In this document: one piece after another, positions 36,501 to 50,973 of the stretch
Layout of the letters: every line of letters starts with the position of its first letter
How positions within the stretch are numbered: the stretch's first letter is position 1
DNA from: Ficedula albicollis
Lineage: Eukaryota > Chordata > Aves > Passeriformes > Muscicapidae
Assembly (NCBI RefSeq): GCF_000247815.1
Contig: NC_021677.1
Location: 45,606,864-45,670,863, forward strand
Direction of reading: 5' to 3'
Length of the DNA stretch: 64,000 bases
The notes under the pieces: model-generated
What the model saw: the letters and a program-made list of their open reading frames with translations, nothing else
Databases searched by the model: none
Told to the model about the DNA's origin: nothing
Position numbers and translations under genes: made by a program

Positions 36501-38675
36501 ATATAATAGTCTAATGACATAATCATGCATTTCTTGGTATGTGTGTTTGCATTAACAGAGCCAGGTGTTGGATACATGAGGTATGAAAATCAAGTGCTTG
36601 GGTTGAGGTATCAGAGACTAAGGAAGAAATAGAACATGTTGCCATTCATCTGACATTGAATTGACTGCCACGGTGAAATATTTGGCTCAGGCCCTATCAT
36701 AGATGTTTACTAAAAAGCAAACTAACCCAATTTTCCAGAGTACCTTAGGAGTAATTTTCATACAGCTGACCTAAGACCAAATCAATACCAGTTTTAAGTG
36801 TTTAAAAGTTAACTTGCATCAGAAGTAAATTTCTTCAATCCTGTGATGACACCCATAGCCTAAAGTTAGTTAATAAAAAACAAGGCTAATTTTCTGTAAA
36901 ACACATAATGTATAAATTCAGAACTTACCTGCCCTCACTTTTATCTCTACCACTAAAGTCAATCAGATACCTACACGGGAACTTTAGTCCCCTTAGGACC
37001 TGAGTCACATTGCAGAAGCAGACATTCCCATTTACACACTACAGACAATTCCTTGGGTTTGATATATACAAGATATACATATGCCTAAAGGATTTCAAAT
37101 TTACTGGCTGGTATTCTGAGTTAGGTACTTATCTATAAACCCCAAAACAAAGCAGAAGACACCACAGTAGAAATTAAATTAAATTAAATTAAATCTTCCC
37201 ATCCTTAAGGATGAAAAAACTACTCTGTTCATGAGGAAAAATATTACATTATGACAGCACTTACCAGCAGCTGACAGAAGCAGTGTTAAGTTTTTGTGGA
37301 TGAGACAGCAAGATGCTCCGATCTTGGAAATAGGTGCCATGGAAATAGGTGGATTAACAGAAGAAGAATGGTGACATTTAATGATGAAAACTATTTTTGA
37401 ACTAGTTTTTGTCTTTCTCTTTAGAGAAATTGTAAAATCATATTGATTTTATAAAGTAAAAATGCAAAAACCTAAATTTTTCCTCAAAAGGCAAAAAAAG
37501 GAAAATCAAATTTTAGTAGCTCCACCTACCCATCTTTCATTTGTAAGCAGATTTGGGAGAAACATTTATCCATCATTAATGGTATGTTCAGAGGTCACAT
37601 TATTAAAAAGAGCGCCAAGAAAATAGAATGAGAACAGTAAAAGCCTAGTTTTACTGTGCCAAAATTTGAAGTCTCACAGCATTCTACTGGGAAAAGGTTG
37701 GTCTCAGACTTCCACCAGTATTTAATGCTTTAATATTCTTTAATGGAGTAAGGATCATTTCAAACTGTATTTAAGGTGACAATGCTTTAAAATATGCTGA
37801 AAAATGCTACAGCACTTGACAAAGTGAATGCAAATTCTTCATGCAATCCAACACTGTTTTCAGGACAAACTGAACTTCTATCATTGTTAGTTGGAAGGAC
37901 GATCTACTTCCTTCAATGAAAATGTTTCGTTTGTGTAAATATTTTATTAATATATACACTATTACACCACTATAGTATTTTATTTTTTTAAATATCTTCT
38001 GTTTTGGTATGTTTCCCTGGTCTGGTTAAGAATGACAGATAAACTAAAATGTACTTAATACATTTTAGAACTGTTTTTTCATTTTATTGAGCATCATTAG
38101 AATAGGAGGTCTTACACATTTACACTGAATAAGAAGGAACAATGTGATTGTTATCCCATGCAGTGGAAAAATCTTTCATTGAAATGATGAATTTAAACAT
38201 ATACTTCACTCTTGGATAAAGTTACATTAATAAGTGACTTTTAGATTAAATTCTCTGCCCTAGTTATCTTAATAGCCAGTCCATATTTATAGTCATTGCA
38301 GCAAAAATTATTCAATTTATATCTCTGCACATTCATGAACATTTACACTTCAGGAAGTTTTTAAGAAATCAAACACTAATAAGTGAGGCACAGTTCCTTG
38401 GTTTAGGAAGTTATGGCCTCGTTTCTCCATAATATGATCACAATGACCCAATTCTCTTTAAAAGAAAAAATCACGATCACTTCTTCATGTAGATTTTTCT
38501 TTAAGAATTACTGTATTTGTCTTTCATATAAAACACATTTCTTGTAATCAAAAAATATGATGACAGTTACTAAAAATATATGTCCTGTTTATAATTCAGT
38601 ATAAAAAGAATTTAACAGACTGTATGCTGTAAAGATTATAAAACATTCTTATAACCATCACTATATATAAAGACC
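33503..38675. other. 5.2 kb non-coding stretch
   Basis: Unique AT-rich DNA with an AAATT microsatellite (37171-37194) and a GC-richer patch at 35390-35600 that has frames on both strands and no recognised product. No gene or transposon is supported. Confidence 0.6.
37171..37194. repeat. (AAATT)n microsatellite
   Basis: Four full AAATT units plus AAAT, without interruption. Confidence 0.95.
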
Positions 38676-38830
38676 TTCACCTCACTGATGATTGTTTTAT
38701 AATTAAAAGCTCCTTTAATATATTTTGGCATTATTTTTGACTCATTAGGAATATCTTTCACCTCACTGATGATTGTTTTATAATTAAAGCTCCTTTAATA
38801 TATTTTGTCATTATTTTTGACTCATTAGGA
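38676..38830 (+). repeat. 81-bp-period tandem duplication
   Basis: Copies 38676-38750 and 38757-38830 begin ttcacctcactgatgattg and end gactcattagga. The second copy lacks one A (attaaaagc/attaaagc) and has one substitution (ttggcatt/ttgtcatt). Confidence 0.96.
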
Positions 38831-41304
38831 TACAACCTACAACCACCATAAAATTGTGTGTTCTAGTGGGAAGTTAACTTTCAAAGCTCATTATAAATTT
38901 TGTTTTGAAAATATATGTTAGTTACTATATTTCTGTTTCTACTTGAAGTATACTTGAAAACATAGATCAGACTTTCATCGATATTTGTCTAGAACTTAGT
39001 AGTGTTATAAAGTGCTCTGAAGAGAACTGTGATTGAGTTTGGAGGAGGATCATTTCACTTCAGCTAGCATAAATCTGTGAACTATCATCACTTGGCTCCT
39101 TTTGTCATGCTGAGTGCATTAACTCTACAGACTTAATAGCACTTTATGCTATTGTTTACAGCCTGATGTTACTCCCCTTTTAGGCCATATGACACCATTT
39201 TCAGACATTTCTATTCATCAAGCCTACAAGAGGATATATGTCAAAACCAGCAGCAGCAAAGATGCCAATGGTAAGACACTAGGCAAATGTCTTCCCATTT
39301 AGAGAAACAGGGGAAGAAAGAGCAGGCATACTTATCTTTATTGAGTTCATCTTTCAGGAATATTTTCAGAGAGAAGGAAAATATCCAGTGAATCTTTAGA
39401 TACGAGGCACACACACCAACTGATACTATCGAAAAGGGCACTCAGTTTCCTTTTTGACACGGTTTAAAATAATGCACATTTGCTTGGCCATTACTACTGG
39501 AATCTCTGCATTTTAAGATGCTTGGGCTCTGTTTACACATTATTTGTGTGGCTGACACACCTAAGTAAGCCCTCAGCAGGCCATCTGAGCTTTGCAGGTG
39601 GAAGTGGAGTGAGGAAACGGCCCGTGGGAGGGAGGCACAGTGTGTTACGTGTGTGACTACTCCAGAAATCACACCTTCACAGATGGCATGCAAAGGAAGC
39701 AATTTTGTGTGACCTCTGAGGCAGAGAAAACAATTTCCGTCCTGTTAATGAATAAAATAAATTTTTAAAAATGTTCAAAGGCTTGATTTAGTTATTTGAC
39801 TGACAGAGAAACCAATCCAAATGTTTTGGTTCCCAGGACACCAAAAAGGTACACCCACATATGAGAAAGACATAAGGACCCAGTGCTAAGGTATTAAAAA
39901 GTTTCTAATAACTTCTGGCATATCTTTTCCTTAAACAGTTTGCTTATGCCTTTACTTCACCAATGCATCAATTCATAGCATTTTGAACACTTTCTGTTAC
40001 TACTCTCCATCTCATAAACAAGAGAGTAGAATTGAAGTTTAAGCAGAACAGTAGTCACAGTCAAAAAAAAAGTGTTCTTTGTAAAAAAGTAGATGGTGAT
40101 CAACTGTTTGTAGTCTCTTGCAAATTTGGAGCAGTGGAGCACTGGATGAAGCTGATGGAAGGCAATTTCAAATAGAAATGATTCTTCATATAAGAGGTTA
40201 TCGAGATATCTAGGCCCTTTAAAAAAAAATGTGTTGGGAGCTGAAGGTCTATTTTGGTAACCCAGGGCAAGCATATCCCCTTTGTTTAAGGGTTTTGAAC
40301 ACAGTAGTCATACTAGAGCTCAGACAGCCCCAGAATTTAAAATACCAGGAGTCTGGAAAATATTAAATGGATGGACCATCTCTGTGTGCTAGTTTTGTAC
40401 TCTTCTCTATCCATCTACTTTGGTTGATTATCAAGGTAAATAAACTGGATTTTTTTTTTTTTGTGGTGTCTTAGGGATAATTTGTTTGTCTGTTTCTTTT
40501 GTGTGATGCAGGATGTATGGACTATTATTCCAGTTTTTATGTTTTCATTTTGGTTTCCAATAAAAAGGAAGAGGGTGAAACCCATTATTGCTTGAATCTT
40601 TCTCTGTTCCTCTAACAGGTATGCAATTTAGAGCTAGTCCAATTCCCAGTAACCTATGAGTCATTTTAGAGAGCTCTCTAAAACTTTTTCAAAGGAAAAA
40701 TAAAATGCTACATCTTCTAACAAGTCTCTCAAAAATACATTCTGGTCATTTTACAGGAGATGGACTTTCTCAGTCTTTATTGAAGAGGAATACACTTGCT
40801 TTAAACAACATTCTGGATTTTTGGTATAAGGGTATAATTCAAAATTTAGAGTATCAGTGAGATAGAGGATTTCTATCTGCTGCTTTAAAATTAGTTATCC
40901 AAAATAAATCACTCCAGGCATATCCAAGAATAAAAGTTTATTTTCCTAATGAAATAAAATTAAGGGATAATTTTTTTTATTTTTTTTACAGGACATAGAA
41001 AAATCAGGGATCCTGTGTAATATAAATGACCTTGAAGCAGCTTTTTAGAGAGAGAAAAAACTTGAAAGCTAAGAAAGGTTTTATAAGGAGATACATCAGA
41101 GGATGGAGAACAGCAGTTTACAGATAGAGTTCCAATTCTAAGGGATTAAAATCCTATGCAGGATATCTGCCTTTCACAGTTACTCTGGTAATTATTTGTA
41201 AGTCTGACATGATGAAATTAAGACAGAAGGGAAAGGCAATGAGCCTGGCTCAAACTCCAGTAGTCTGTGTGTCTCATTTCAAGCATGAAAATATTTAGAG
41301 CATT
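38831..41304. other. 2.5 kb non-coding stretch
   Basis: Unique DNA. A minus-strand frame of 105 codons (39957-40274) has no recognisable domain. A poly-T run lies near 40450. Nothing else is supported. Confidence 0.6.
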
Positions 41305-41532
41305 TCAAAAATTGTTTGATTTAAGATTCCAATAACAACTGGAATAAATGCTCAATAAGATTTCGGTTTATATAGAGTAATTATGGCTGGTTCAGGATAT
41401 ATTGCAAGTTTGTTTCTATCAAAAATTGTTTGATTTAAGATTCCAATAACAACTGGAATAAATGCTCAATAAGATTTCGGTTCATATAGAGTAATTATGG
41501 CTGGTTCAGAATATATTGCAAGTTTGTTTCTA
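41305..41532 (+). repeat. 114-bp tandem duplication
   Basis: Units 41305-41418 and 41419-41532 abut directly, beginning tcaaaaattgtttgatttaa. Only two internal substitutions are visible (ggtttat/ggttcat, caggat/cagaat), so it is one of the younger events. Confidence 0.97.
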
Positions 41533-43189
41533 CGAATTGCTTATCTAGAGGATTTTTTACTTTAAAATTATTTCTAAAATTCAGAAAAGCTTTCTAGCAT
41601 GCATACTATCAAAGATAATGAATTTAACACTGAAAAATGTTATTTAATACAAGATTTCCTTGTTAGATGAAGTCTAGATGGAATCTTACAAAGGAGGTTT
41701 AGATTTCATAAAGGTTTCAGAAATATTTCTTATTTTAAGAGGCTCCATGGACAATAAAACATTTTTTTTTGCTATTATCAGCCTAATCCAGAAGGTCTGA
41801 GGGAAGGCTTAGCTGCACTAATTTCTCTGGGATTGTTCACCACTTCTTTACAGCCTGGACCCCAAATTTCTGCATTGCTTCTGATAAAAATCCCCCATGA
41901 TTATGAAGGTCTATGCATGTTACAGAAGCACAGAGTTGGACATAGCATAGGCTTTGCTAATCAGACTGTTCCTTTTCTCACTTTTATGCTCTTTACATCA
42001 TATTGCAATTACTCTGACATGCACCCTAAGAAAAGTAAGTACTTATGATTCCACAGCTCCCTGCCATCACAATTTTTGTTTCATCAGTGTGCTGCAGCAG
42101 ACAAAAAGAGCACTCTGTTAAATTGTGGAGATAAACTCAAACCCGTGTGCTGACAGCTGGTGGGACAGTCTCGCTAGGCAAGAGAGGGCAGGATGATTGG
42201 AGTGGGGTCTGAAATCTCTGAATCCCCTATAATAGCTGAGCTGCATGATCTGCATATTAAATGTAACCTCTCTGTTTCTCTGGAATCTCTTTCCATCCTG
42301 TACTTGGAGAAAGAAGGAACTGATTATCTGAGGTAACATTAAAAACTGCTGTCTGATTTCATATGTTTGCCTTATTTCACCCTATTTTTTCCTGATGTTT
42401 CATGTGCTTTACTCTTCACCCTGGTAACAGCACTCCAAAGCTTGTTTGAATATTTAAAGAAAGCAAGATATTTTGAATAATGAAATCAACTCTTCTAATT
42501 CTTCTTCTCCCAAGACTACAGATTATCTTACTATAGATTTTCTTCTCTCCCAAATGGTATGGAATTTAAAGCCTGACAGAAGAAATGAGGACTTAACCTC
42601 TATTTTTTACCTCCCTGTAAGTAAAAAAAATGTACTTATCTATGTCTCTGTAAACACTTTCTTCTGTTTTTCTTTGGAGATGAAGAGTTATCAAAAAGTC
42701 AACTTTACTCATGAAATATGAAAATATTACTAAAGGATTTTTATTGAAGGCAAAAAGTATCAACGAAAATACTGTGTCTTTTTTAAGATTTTGCCTTACA
42801 TGCTACTGGCTGTTCTGAAGTAAAAAAGTCATCCATGCAAGAGACATATCCTGCGGATTTCACACAGAGAGAGATGACTGAGGGACATTTTTTAGTCATT
42901 TAATGTGCTAAATAATTTCTGCCCGTAAAGTACTCTTTATTTTATTATTTTGAAACTGATAAAGTCCTTAAAAGAAATGGTTTTTTTGTAATGTGTCAAT
43001 ATCACTAAATTCAAATAATTATTTGCCAAAACACTCACCAGATAAACCTCCATTTACAAATAATTACGCTACTGTGCACTGTCTTTCATTTTATCCGCTC
43101 TATTCCCATGTTAGGTTTTCTTCCCTCTTCTGAGCATTTTTTTTCACCTTTTTCTTTTTAGACACCACCACCTAGCTCTAGTATGAGAG
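41533..43189. other. Unique non-coding DNA
   Basis: About 1.7 kb, AT-rich, no gene, RNA gene or recognised repeat. Confidence 0.6.
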
Positions 43190-43650
43190 TTTAGATCAAT
43201 CAACTAGAACTATCAGATTTGCTAGGAGAATCTGATTGCCTTGAGGATGGCAGGTGATATTTGTCAGTCTAATTGGAGCACAGCAGTGCAAGAAAGCTGA
43301 ATCTCCCTACGAATCTGCTGAAGTCATCTCCATGTTAGGAGAGCAAGATTAAGGCTTAAACTAGACATTCATCTAGCAAACAGCTGTGCAACTTTATGAC
43401 GCTACAGTCAGCCACTAATTTGTTGTAGTTCCTGTCTTCCAAATGTTGCCCCCCGCAGAGCTTGTTGCAAGCAAATTAGCACGAGTGCCTTCAATTAAAA
43501 CAAACTGTGGTAGATTGTTCATTTGAATTGATACTTTAAATGAACTTGCTGAGCTGACATCCAATTGGAAAGAAGCAATGAAGTTTTGGAGGAATTGTCA
43601 GCATTTCGACAGGGATGCAGAAGATGTCATCTCTATCTGCTGGCTTTAAG
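43190..43650. promoter_or_regulatory. Possible conserved non-coding element
   Basis: A dense, homopolymer-free stretch with features often found in developmental enhancers: a Runx-like tgtggt (about 43506), several caatta/aatta homeodomain cores, ccaat, and an inverted pair gttcattt/aaatgaac (43517-43524 and 43538-43545). There is no open frame of note. Constraint is inferred from texture alone. Confidence 0.35.
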
Positions 43651-44620
43651 TAGAAGCTTGCTCCCAGCAGTGCATGGCTTTGTGCATGGCTTGTGCAGAA
43701 GACAACTGAAAACCTACTATGGTAGTTAAAACACTCCTTTAGAAGTGACAGTTGTAAGTCAAAATTTTTCAGCCTGAGCAGAGAACTGAACTTGATTTTT
43801 CCCTCTCTAATAGTCTTTTGGGACTCTTAGCAGGGTAGCTTGGTCTGAGCACTATTATATAGTAAAGAAAATGCATACACCAGGCTCGTGATTCTACACA
43901 GCACCTTGAGCTCAAAACACCTACAGATGAGGTACCCCAGCAGCTAAATCTAGGAGCTTAATATCTTTATTGTATCTGGTTTTTCAATCCCTAATTTGTT
44001 ATTCCTCTGAAGTTTCTGGATATTCCCAAAGAGGAATGAAATGGAGAGAGAAAGATATCAGAAGAGAAAGGGCACAATCTTGCAAGCATATGTTATGTCT
44101 GCAAGACATATGCTGTGTGGTAAACACATAACTTCATCTAAAGCAGCTACATCCTACTGGCTACAGGCAGCATTTCCCTGTGTTAAAGATAATTCAGAAA
44201 GCCCCTTTAACCATCACAGGCATTTATGCCTATGCCATAAAGGTGGAGGTTTTCTAAATATTAAACTACTAAAATTCCATTGCTGTCTCAATGATGAAGA
44301 TTTATTCACTGGTATTCTGTAGGGGCTTCAGCCATCGAACCAGATACTTCTCAGGGTAAAGTAGAGGTTTTCAGTGGACTCATGATCTCAGATAAAGCTT
44401 AATACATTTTTCTTTTTTTTTGCACAACAGACATAAAATGAAATTAAGTGCATTACTCTAAGATGTTTAATCTCTGCAGACCATAGCATTTCTTAGATTT
44501 CTCAAAAGGAAAATTTCTTCCCAGTGGAGTTTGTGAAAAGTGTATCTGTCCTATCACTGTAGCTTAAATTGGATGAATGTCATAGCAAATCATGGAAAAA
44601 GTGGCAATGGAAGTAGATCA

Positions 44621-44622
<2 letters not shown>
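43651..44622. other. Unique non-coding DNA
   Basis: About 970 bases. A 93-codon plus-strand frame (44041-44322) has no recognised domain. A 9-bp hairpin (agcatatgt at 44085 and its complement at 44106) lies within it. No gene is called. Confidence 0.6.
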
Positions 44623-45258
<636 letters not shown>

Positions 45259-46963
45259 GACAAGTTAATAACTAACACACAGAAATACAGGAGAGGGTAA
45301 AGAGTTGAAACAGCATTCCAGTCCACGAAGACTTGTGGATGTTGTTAGCTGATCTGACCTACCCTTTTCAATTCTTTGTGTTAACCTGGTTATGATATTC
45401 AGGGCGAAAACTTGTTCAAAAAAGGAATAAAAATACCTTTGTACTTTTACACACATACATTTAGTGGCAGAGTCATAGTCTGCAAAGTCTCCTGTTGCTG
45501 AGATTTTGAATGGTGAGTCTTACTTTGCCAGAGTAAAATGAGTGTAAACTATTTTAAAATGCAAATGAGACTGATTATGCCTCTGACCTTTTGCTTATGT
45601 TTGCACACATGGCTAGAAAACCAAGGCATTCCAGTTCTTTGGTGTCAATTTTACTGTCAATAAATCACCTGAGAAATAAAAGGTGAATATTTTATCCTTA
45701 TGCCATTCCTGCCTCAGATAATTTTATGGTATATTGGTTATTTTCACCCTGCCAGACACCTAGTGTCAGTTTTGATTGAATTGGGGAAAGCCTAACAATT
45801 TCAAGGTGCACTTTTCTTCTTTCACATAGGTTTTTAAAAATAATGGCAAATGCATAGCAAATCTCTTTGGCTCATGTAAGTTCACTAATAAACTAGATGT
45901 GCTATGAATTAGTCCTCAGGGCCTAATATGCAAATATTGATGGTGTTGATAATCACCGGGCCCTACTTTTTATAATTGTTTTTACCTTCATTAGCTTCTA
46001 TTATCTCCCATAAGAAATCCATTTTCCACTATGATATCTGATGCATGCAACACAGCACATATCAAGGGTTTAATGGTCTGCCTTTTGAACAATTGAATTT
46101 AATCTCATTAATGATTCTTAGGAAGGACCAGAACATTACAAGACTGTGAGAATAGAACAGTCATTGATCATTTTCCACTACTGAAACCTAATACAGAGGC
46201 TAGCTGGTCCCTTGAAGCATGTCCACCTATGATAAACACACAAGATATTCTATCATAAATATTCTCAGGTGGTTTCCTAGTTGTAGGATTAAGAAAAGCT
46301 TTGCCATAATTATGTTACAATGAAAAAACAATATAGATTCAACTGCAGAACTCTGTTCAAACTCTGTTGAGTCCTGCTGCAGAGAGATGGTATTCAAGTA
46401 TGTAGGTTATTTCTCAAATTATGGCTTTGTACAAAGGAGACAGTAAATTATTGTCATCTGCAAAGTAAACTTAATGATTTAATGAACATTCTTCCTCCTT
46501 TCAAATATTTTTCTATCTTATTATTTTTCTATTTATTTCTAAGCTACTCAAATTATGGCCTAATTCACCTATGTATTTGCCTCTACAGGGCTTTTTTTCT
46601 CTATACTGTCCTTACAGAGATAAAGTGATTATGCACAAATTATTGAAAGTAATTGACAGGTCTCGCTCTAGCCTTACAGTGTAAGTCTGCTGCCACCTAT
46701 AGATAAATCACAATTTTTGCAAGCAGATGTGATGTATCATTTGGAAAAGATTGCCAGGGGAGCAGTACTGCTGGCTACAGGGACCTTCTGTGGCAGAAAA
46801 ACTAGTGGCTGACTGCCCTAGTGGGATCACCTACAAAGAATTATCAGTTCTCAGGTTGATAAATGAATCTGCCTACCATGTCAATGGTAGGTACCACTAG
46901 GGAATAGTAGTGATAATGTGCAATAGGCAAAGAGTAAGCAAAAACAGAGAAAAAAGAGAGGAG
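45259..46963. other. Unique non-coding DNA
   Basis: About 1.7 kb. A small hairpin with 8-bp arms (cctaccat at 46872 and atggtagg at 46884) is the only structure noted. No gene is supported. Confidence 0.6.
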
Positions 46964-46984
46964 GTCATGTTCTAGGGTTGTGAT

Positions 46985-47098
46985 TTTCTGTTTTCTCTCT
47001 CAGAAACAGCAAGTTCGCATCCAACATACATACATTGCTAGTTTCTGTTTTCTCTCTCAGAAACAGCAAGTTCACATCCAACATACATACATTGTTAA
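46985..47098 (+). repeat. 57-bp tandem duplication in copy 1 only
   Basis: Units 46985-47041 and 47042-47098 share tttctgttttctctctcag to catacatacattg. They differ at a CpG (ttcgcat/ttcacat) and near the end (gctag/gttaa). Copy 2 of the large duplication has a single unit ending gctagc. Confidence 0.95.
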
Positions 47099-48454
47099 CG
47101 GGGGACAGCAAAAGGGGACAGGATAGAATAGGGAATGTGATAACACAGGTTATGTAAATTCTTCTTCATCTCCCTTTAGGCAGCATTTTACTTGTATCAT
47201 CCCAAGACTTCAAGTGCAGCAGAGAACTTTGAAAAATAAGCATTCTCAGGTTTTATTCACTATATATTGTAGTTATTTTCTGATTAGAAAGTCTCTGACA
47301 GGATGAGTTTGATAACATCTTAAAAATAATCGCAATACTCAGAGTTATCAATATTTATAAACATGAGATAATCAAGTCTTACTTTTAATCCACCAAAGAA
47401 TTCCATTAACAAGAATTAAAGCAAAAAAAAAAAAAGAAGTTTCTGACTAATTCAAAATCCTCTATTTCAAGCAACCAGGAGATCATTTCATCCCAGTTTC
47501 TGGTAACCTAAATAAAAGCATTCTTTATGGCTATTTTGTGTTCAGTAAAACATCAAACTGAAACTGGAAAGTAAAAAGAATTCAGTCTAGGGTTAGGAAA
47601 GAAAACAAAACAAACAACACAGACACTTTTTGGGCCTTTTGCTTTTCTTTTTTCCTTTTTCTGAACACTTCCTAAAGTTGTTTTTTATTATTACTATTTT
47701 GAAGGGGGAAAAAAAAAGGCAGCAGAGTAAGAGCCATAATCCAAAACATAAATCCCATGCCAGTCTGAATGGATGTGGATTCAGTAAGAGAACTTGCAAC
47801 AAGATTGGTAGCTGTAGGTGTGGGATTTGCTGTTAGAACTTATTGGGTACTGGAAAACAGAAAAGCAAAGGAAGCCAAACACTCTCTAGAGAAGAATTCA
47901 TATAGTACATTCCTGAGATAATACATGACAAATTTCAACAAATAATAGCTAGAATTAATTTTTAAAAATTATTTTCAGTCTCGGATTTCTGATCTTTTAA
48001 AAATAAAATTGTATGTGTAGATTCCTTGGAAACAGATGTTATTGCATCAAGAAACTGCCTTTGTGCAAATTCTTTTTAATGTCCATCGAGCAATCCCCTT
48101 CAATCGGTTCAGTCCAGTTAAGTGGGGTACAATCACAATTACAAACTTGAATGTGGCAGTTACAAAAAAAAAAAATCATCAGATTATTAATAATATGAGC
48201 TCTTTCTATGAATTTTGCCACCAGATATGTACTAGAACAAGCTGTAATGGTAGGATGAAAGTCTTAAAGAGCATGATAAAGATCTAAGTCAGATCACAGT
48301 AGCTGTAGGGTACTGTATTTCATTCCAGATCTGCTGTTCCTAGTTCTTTTTGACATCCTATAATATTGAGAACTGAGAAAAATAGAGCAATAACCCAAAT
48401 GCAAATCATTTTAGGGCTGAAGAAGATTCATCGTCTTTAATTCATTTTTATTGC

Positions 48455-48468
48455 ATGCAAATGACTCA
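48455..48468 (+). promoter_or_regulatory. Octamer plus AP-1 composite motif (copy 1)
   Basis: ATGCAAATGACTCA overlaps a perfect octamer (ATGCAAAT, bound by POU factors) with a perfect AP-1 site (TGACTCA) sharing one T. It lies in a stretch of fairly balanced composition. Function is not shown; the second copy is at 50960-50973. Confidence 0.4.
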
Positions 48469-50959
48469 ACTTTAGCACACTGGCTTCTCTTTTTTGTGAC
48501 AACCAATCTTCCTTTTTCGAGTCAGTTATTTCCCTTGAATAATAAATATGGACTAGGGGTTAATAGCTGCATTGGAACAGAGCACCTGAGACAATTGGTT
48601 CCCATGACAACCAAACTCATTTATTAATACCTTTTACTTATTTTCTCCTTATATTCCAAATGAATGTATTAGACATTAGTGAACCTTAAAATATCTTACA
48701 GAAAATTCTTGCAGCCATGACTCTCAGATAGGACATCATGGACTTTATGCATAACCAACACCTGAAAATTAATTTGAAATATGGCTGAACATGTGCTCCC
48801 CCTGTTTGGGGACCTCACCTTACACCATTCATACATTGAATTCAGAAGTTATTGATAGGGCAGATAGGCCTTGTAAATCTTCATATATTTTGGAAAACTA
48901 CTTTATTTGCAAATTAGATGACAATGTCTTGGTTATTTTTGCTGCAGAGATACACTGAGTAAGCAAACAGAAAATACATCTGAGGAAAAGCAGCATCTCA
49001 TACTTCGACCAAAATCCTGGGAGACACAGCCAGCAGGCTGCTGGTTGAACTTTGGACTGCTCCTGACTGCCTCTGACTTCCTATGGTCTTTGAAATTGAT
49101 TTAATTTCTGTTCTGTGATAATAAGTTGTCATCCCACTAGTGTAATAGGCATCTTGAAATTTCACTTCACTGAGTTACATAACCTTCTCCAGACCATGTG
49201 ACTCCAGTCAAGTGATTAGTGTTTCTAGAAAAAGTGCTAGACAATTTTTTGTGTGAAAACATTACTTTTACCATTGTTTTCTGCTTGTACACATCTTTCT
49301 TCCTTCATTTAAAATAAATAAGCCCAGTATCCTGGGAGTTTCAGCAAATATCACCAGCTTCCAGCTGTACACCCTCTAACCACAAATGTTACTCCTGTCC
49401 TGATGCTGGCACACTGTATAAACTAATCACATAAATGGAATTGTCTGGAGTTTAAATAAAGGGATTTCTGTGTAAATAAACTCATCAGAAGGGCCTGAAA
49501 GGCATTTTCTCTTGCCTTGTCTTCTGTCATGTTCTAGGGTTGTGATTTTCTGTTTTCTCTCTCAGAAACAGCAAGTTCGCATCCAACATACATACATTGC
49601 TAGCGGGGGACAGCAAAAGGGGACAGGATAGAATAGGGAATGTGATAACACAGGTTATGTAAATTCTTCTTCATCTCCCTTTAGGCAGCATTTTACTTGT
49701 ATCATCCCAAGACTTCAAGTGCAGCAGAGAACTTTGAAAAATAAGCATTCTCAGGTTTTATTCACTATATATTGTAGTTATTTTCTGATTAGAAAGTCTC
49801 TGACAGGATGAGTTTGATAACATCTTAAAAATAATCGCAATACTCAGAGTTATCAATATTTATAAACATGAGATAATCAAGTCTTACTTTTAATCCACCA
49901 AAGAATTCCATTAACAAGAATTAAAGCAAAAAAAAAAAAAGAAGTTTCTGACTAATTCAAAATCCTCTATTTCAAGCAACCAGGAGATCATTTCATCCCA
50001 GTTTCTGGTAACCTAAATAAAAGCATTCTTTATGGCTATTTTGTGTTCAGTAAAACATCAAACTGAAACTGGAAAGTAAAAAGAATTCAGTCTAGGGTTA
50101 GGAAAGAAAACAAAACAAACAACACAGACACTTTTTGGGCCTTTTGCTTTTCTTTTTTCCTTTTTCTGAACACTTCCTAAAGTTGTTTTTTATTATTACT
50201 ATTTTGAAGGGGGAAAAAAAAAGGCAGCAGAGTAAGAGCCATAATCCAAAACATAAATCCCATGCCAGTCTGAATGGATGTGGATTCAGTAAGAGAACTT
50301 GCAACAAGATTGGTAGCTGTAGGTGTGGGATTTGCTGTTAGAACTTATTGGGTACTGGAAAACAGAAAAGCAAAGGAAGCCAAACACTCTCTAGAGAAGA
50401 ATTCATATAGTACATTCCTGAGATAATACATGACAAATTTCAACAAATATTAGCTGGAATTAATTTTTAAAAATTATTTTCAGTCTCGGATTTCTGATCT
50501 TTTAAAAATAAAATTGTATGTGTAGATTCCTTGGAAACAGATGCTATTGCATCAAGAAACTGCCTTTGTGCAAATTCTTTTTAATGTCCATCGAGCAATC
50601 CCCTTCAATCGGTTCAGTCCAGTTAAGTGGGGTACAATCACAATTACAAACTTGAATGTGGCAGTTACAAAAAAAAAAAATCATCAGATTATTAATAATA
50701 TGAGCTCTTTCTATGAATTTTGCCACCAGATATGTACTAGAACAAGCTGTAATGGTAGGATGAAAGTCTTAAAGAGCATGATAAAGATCTAAGTCAGATC
50801 ACAGTAGCTGTAGGGTACTGTATTTCATTCCAGATCTGCTGTTCCTAGTTCTTTTTGACATCCTATAATATTGAGAACTGAGAAAAATAGAGCAATAACC
50901 CAAATGCAAATCATTTTAGGGCTGAAGAAGATTCATCGTCTTTAATTCATTTTTATTGC

Positions 50960-50973
50960 ATGCAAATGACTCA
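50960..50973 (+). promoter_or_regulatory. Octamer plus AP-1 composite motif (copy 2)
   Basis: Unchanged copy of the ATGCAAATGACTCA motif at 48455, exactly 2505 bases downstream, carried by the large duplication. Confidence 0.4.

Noticed and set aside
44085..44114. Hairpin with 9-bp arms as a small RNA gene
   Set aside because: The stem is too short for a microRNA precursor and has no supporting flank pairing.
47593..50792. Identical 60-83 codon frames occurring twice as a possible duplicated gene pair
   Set aside because: They are copied only because the 2.5-kb DNA unit is duplicated; the frames are short, overlap on both strands and have no domain.
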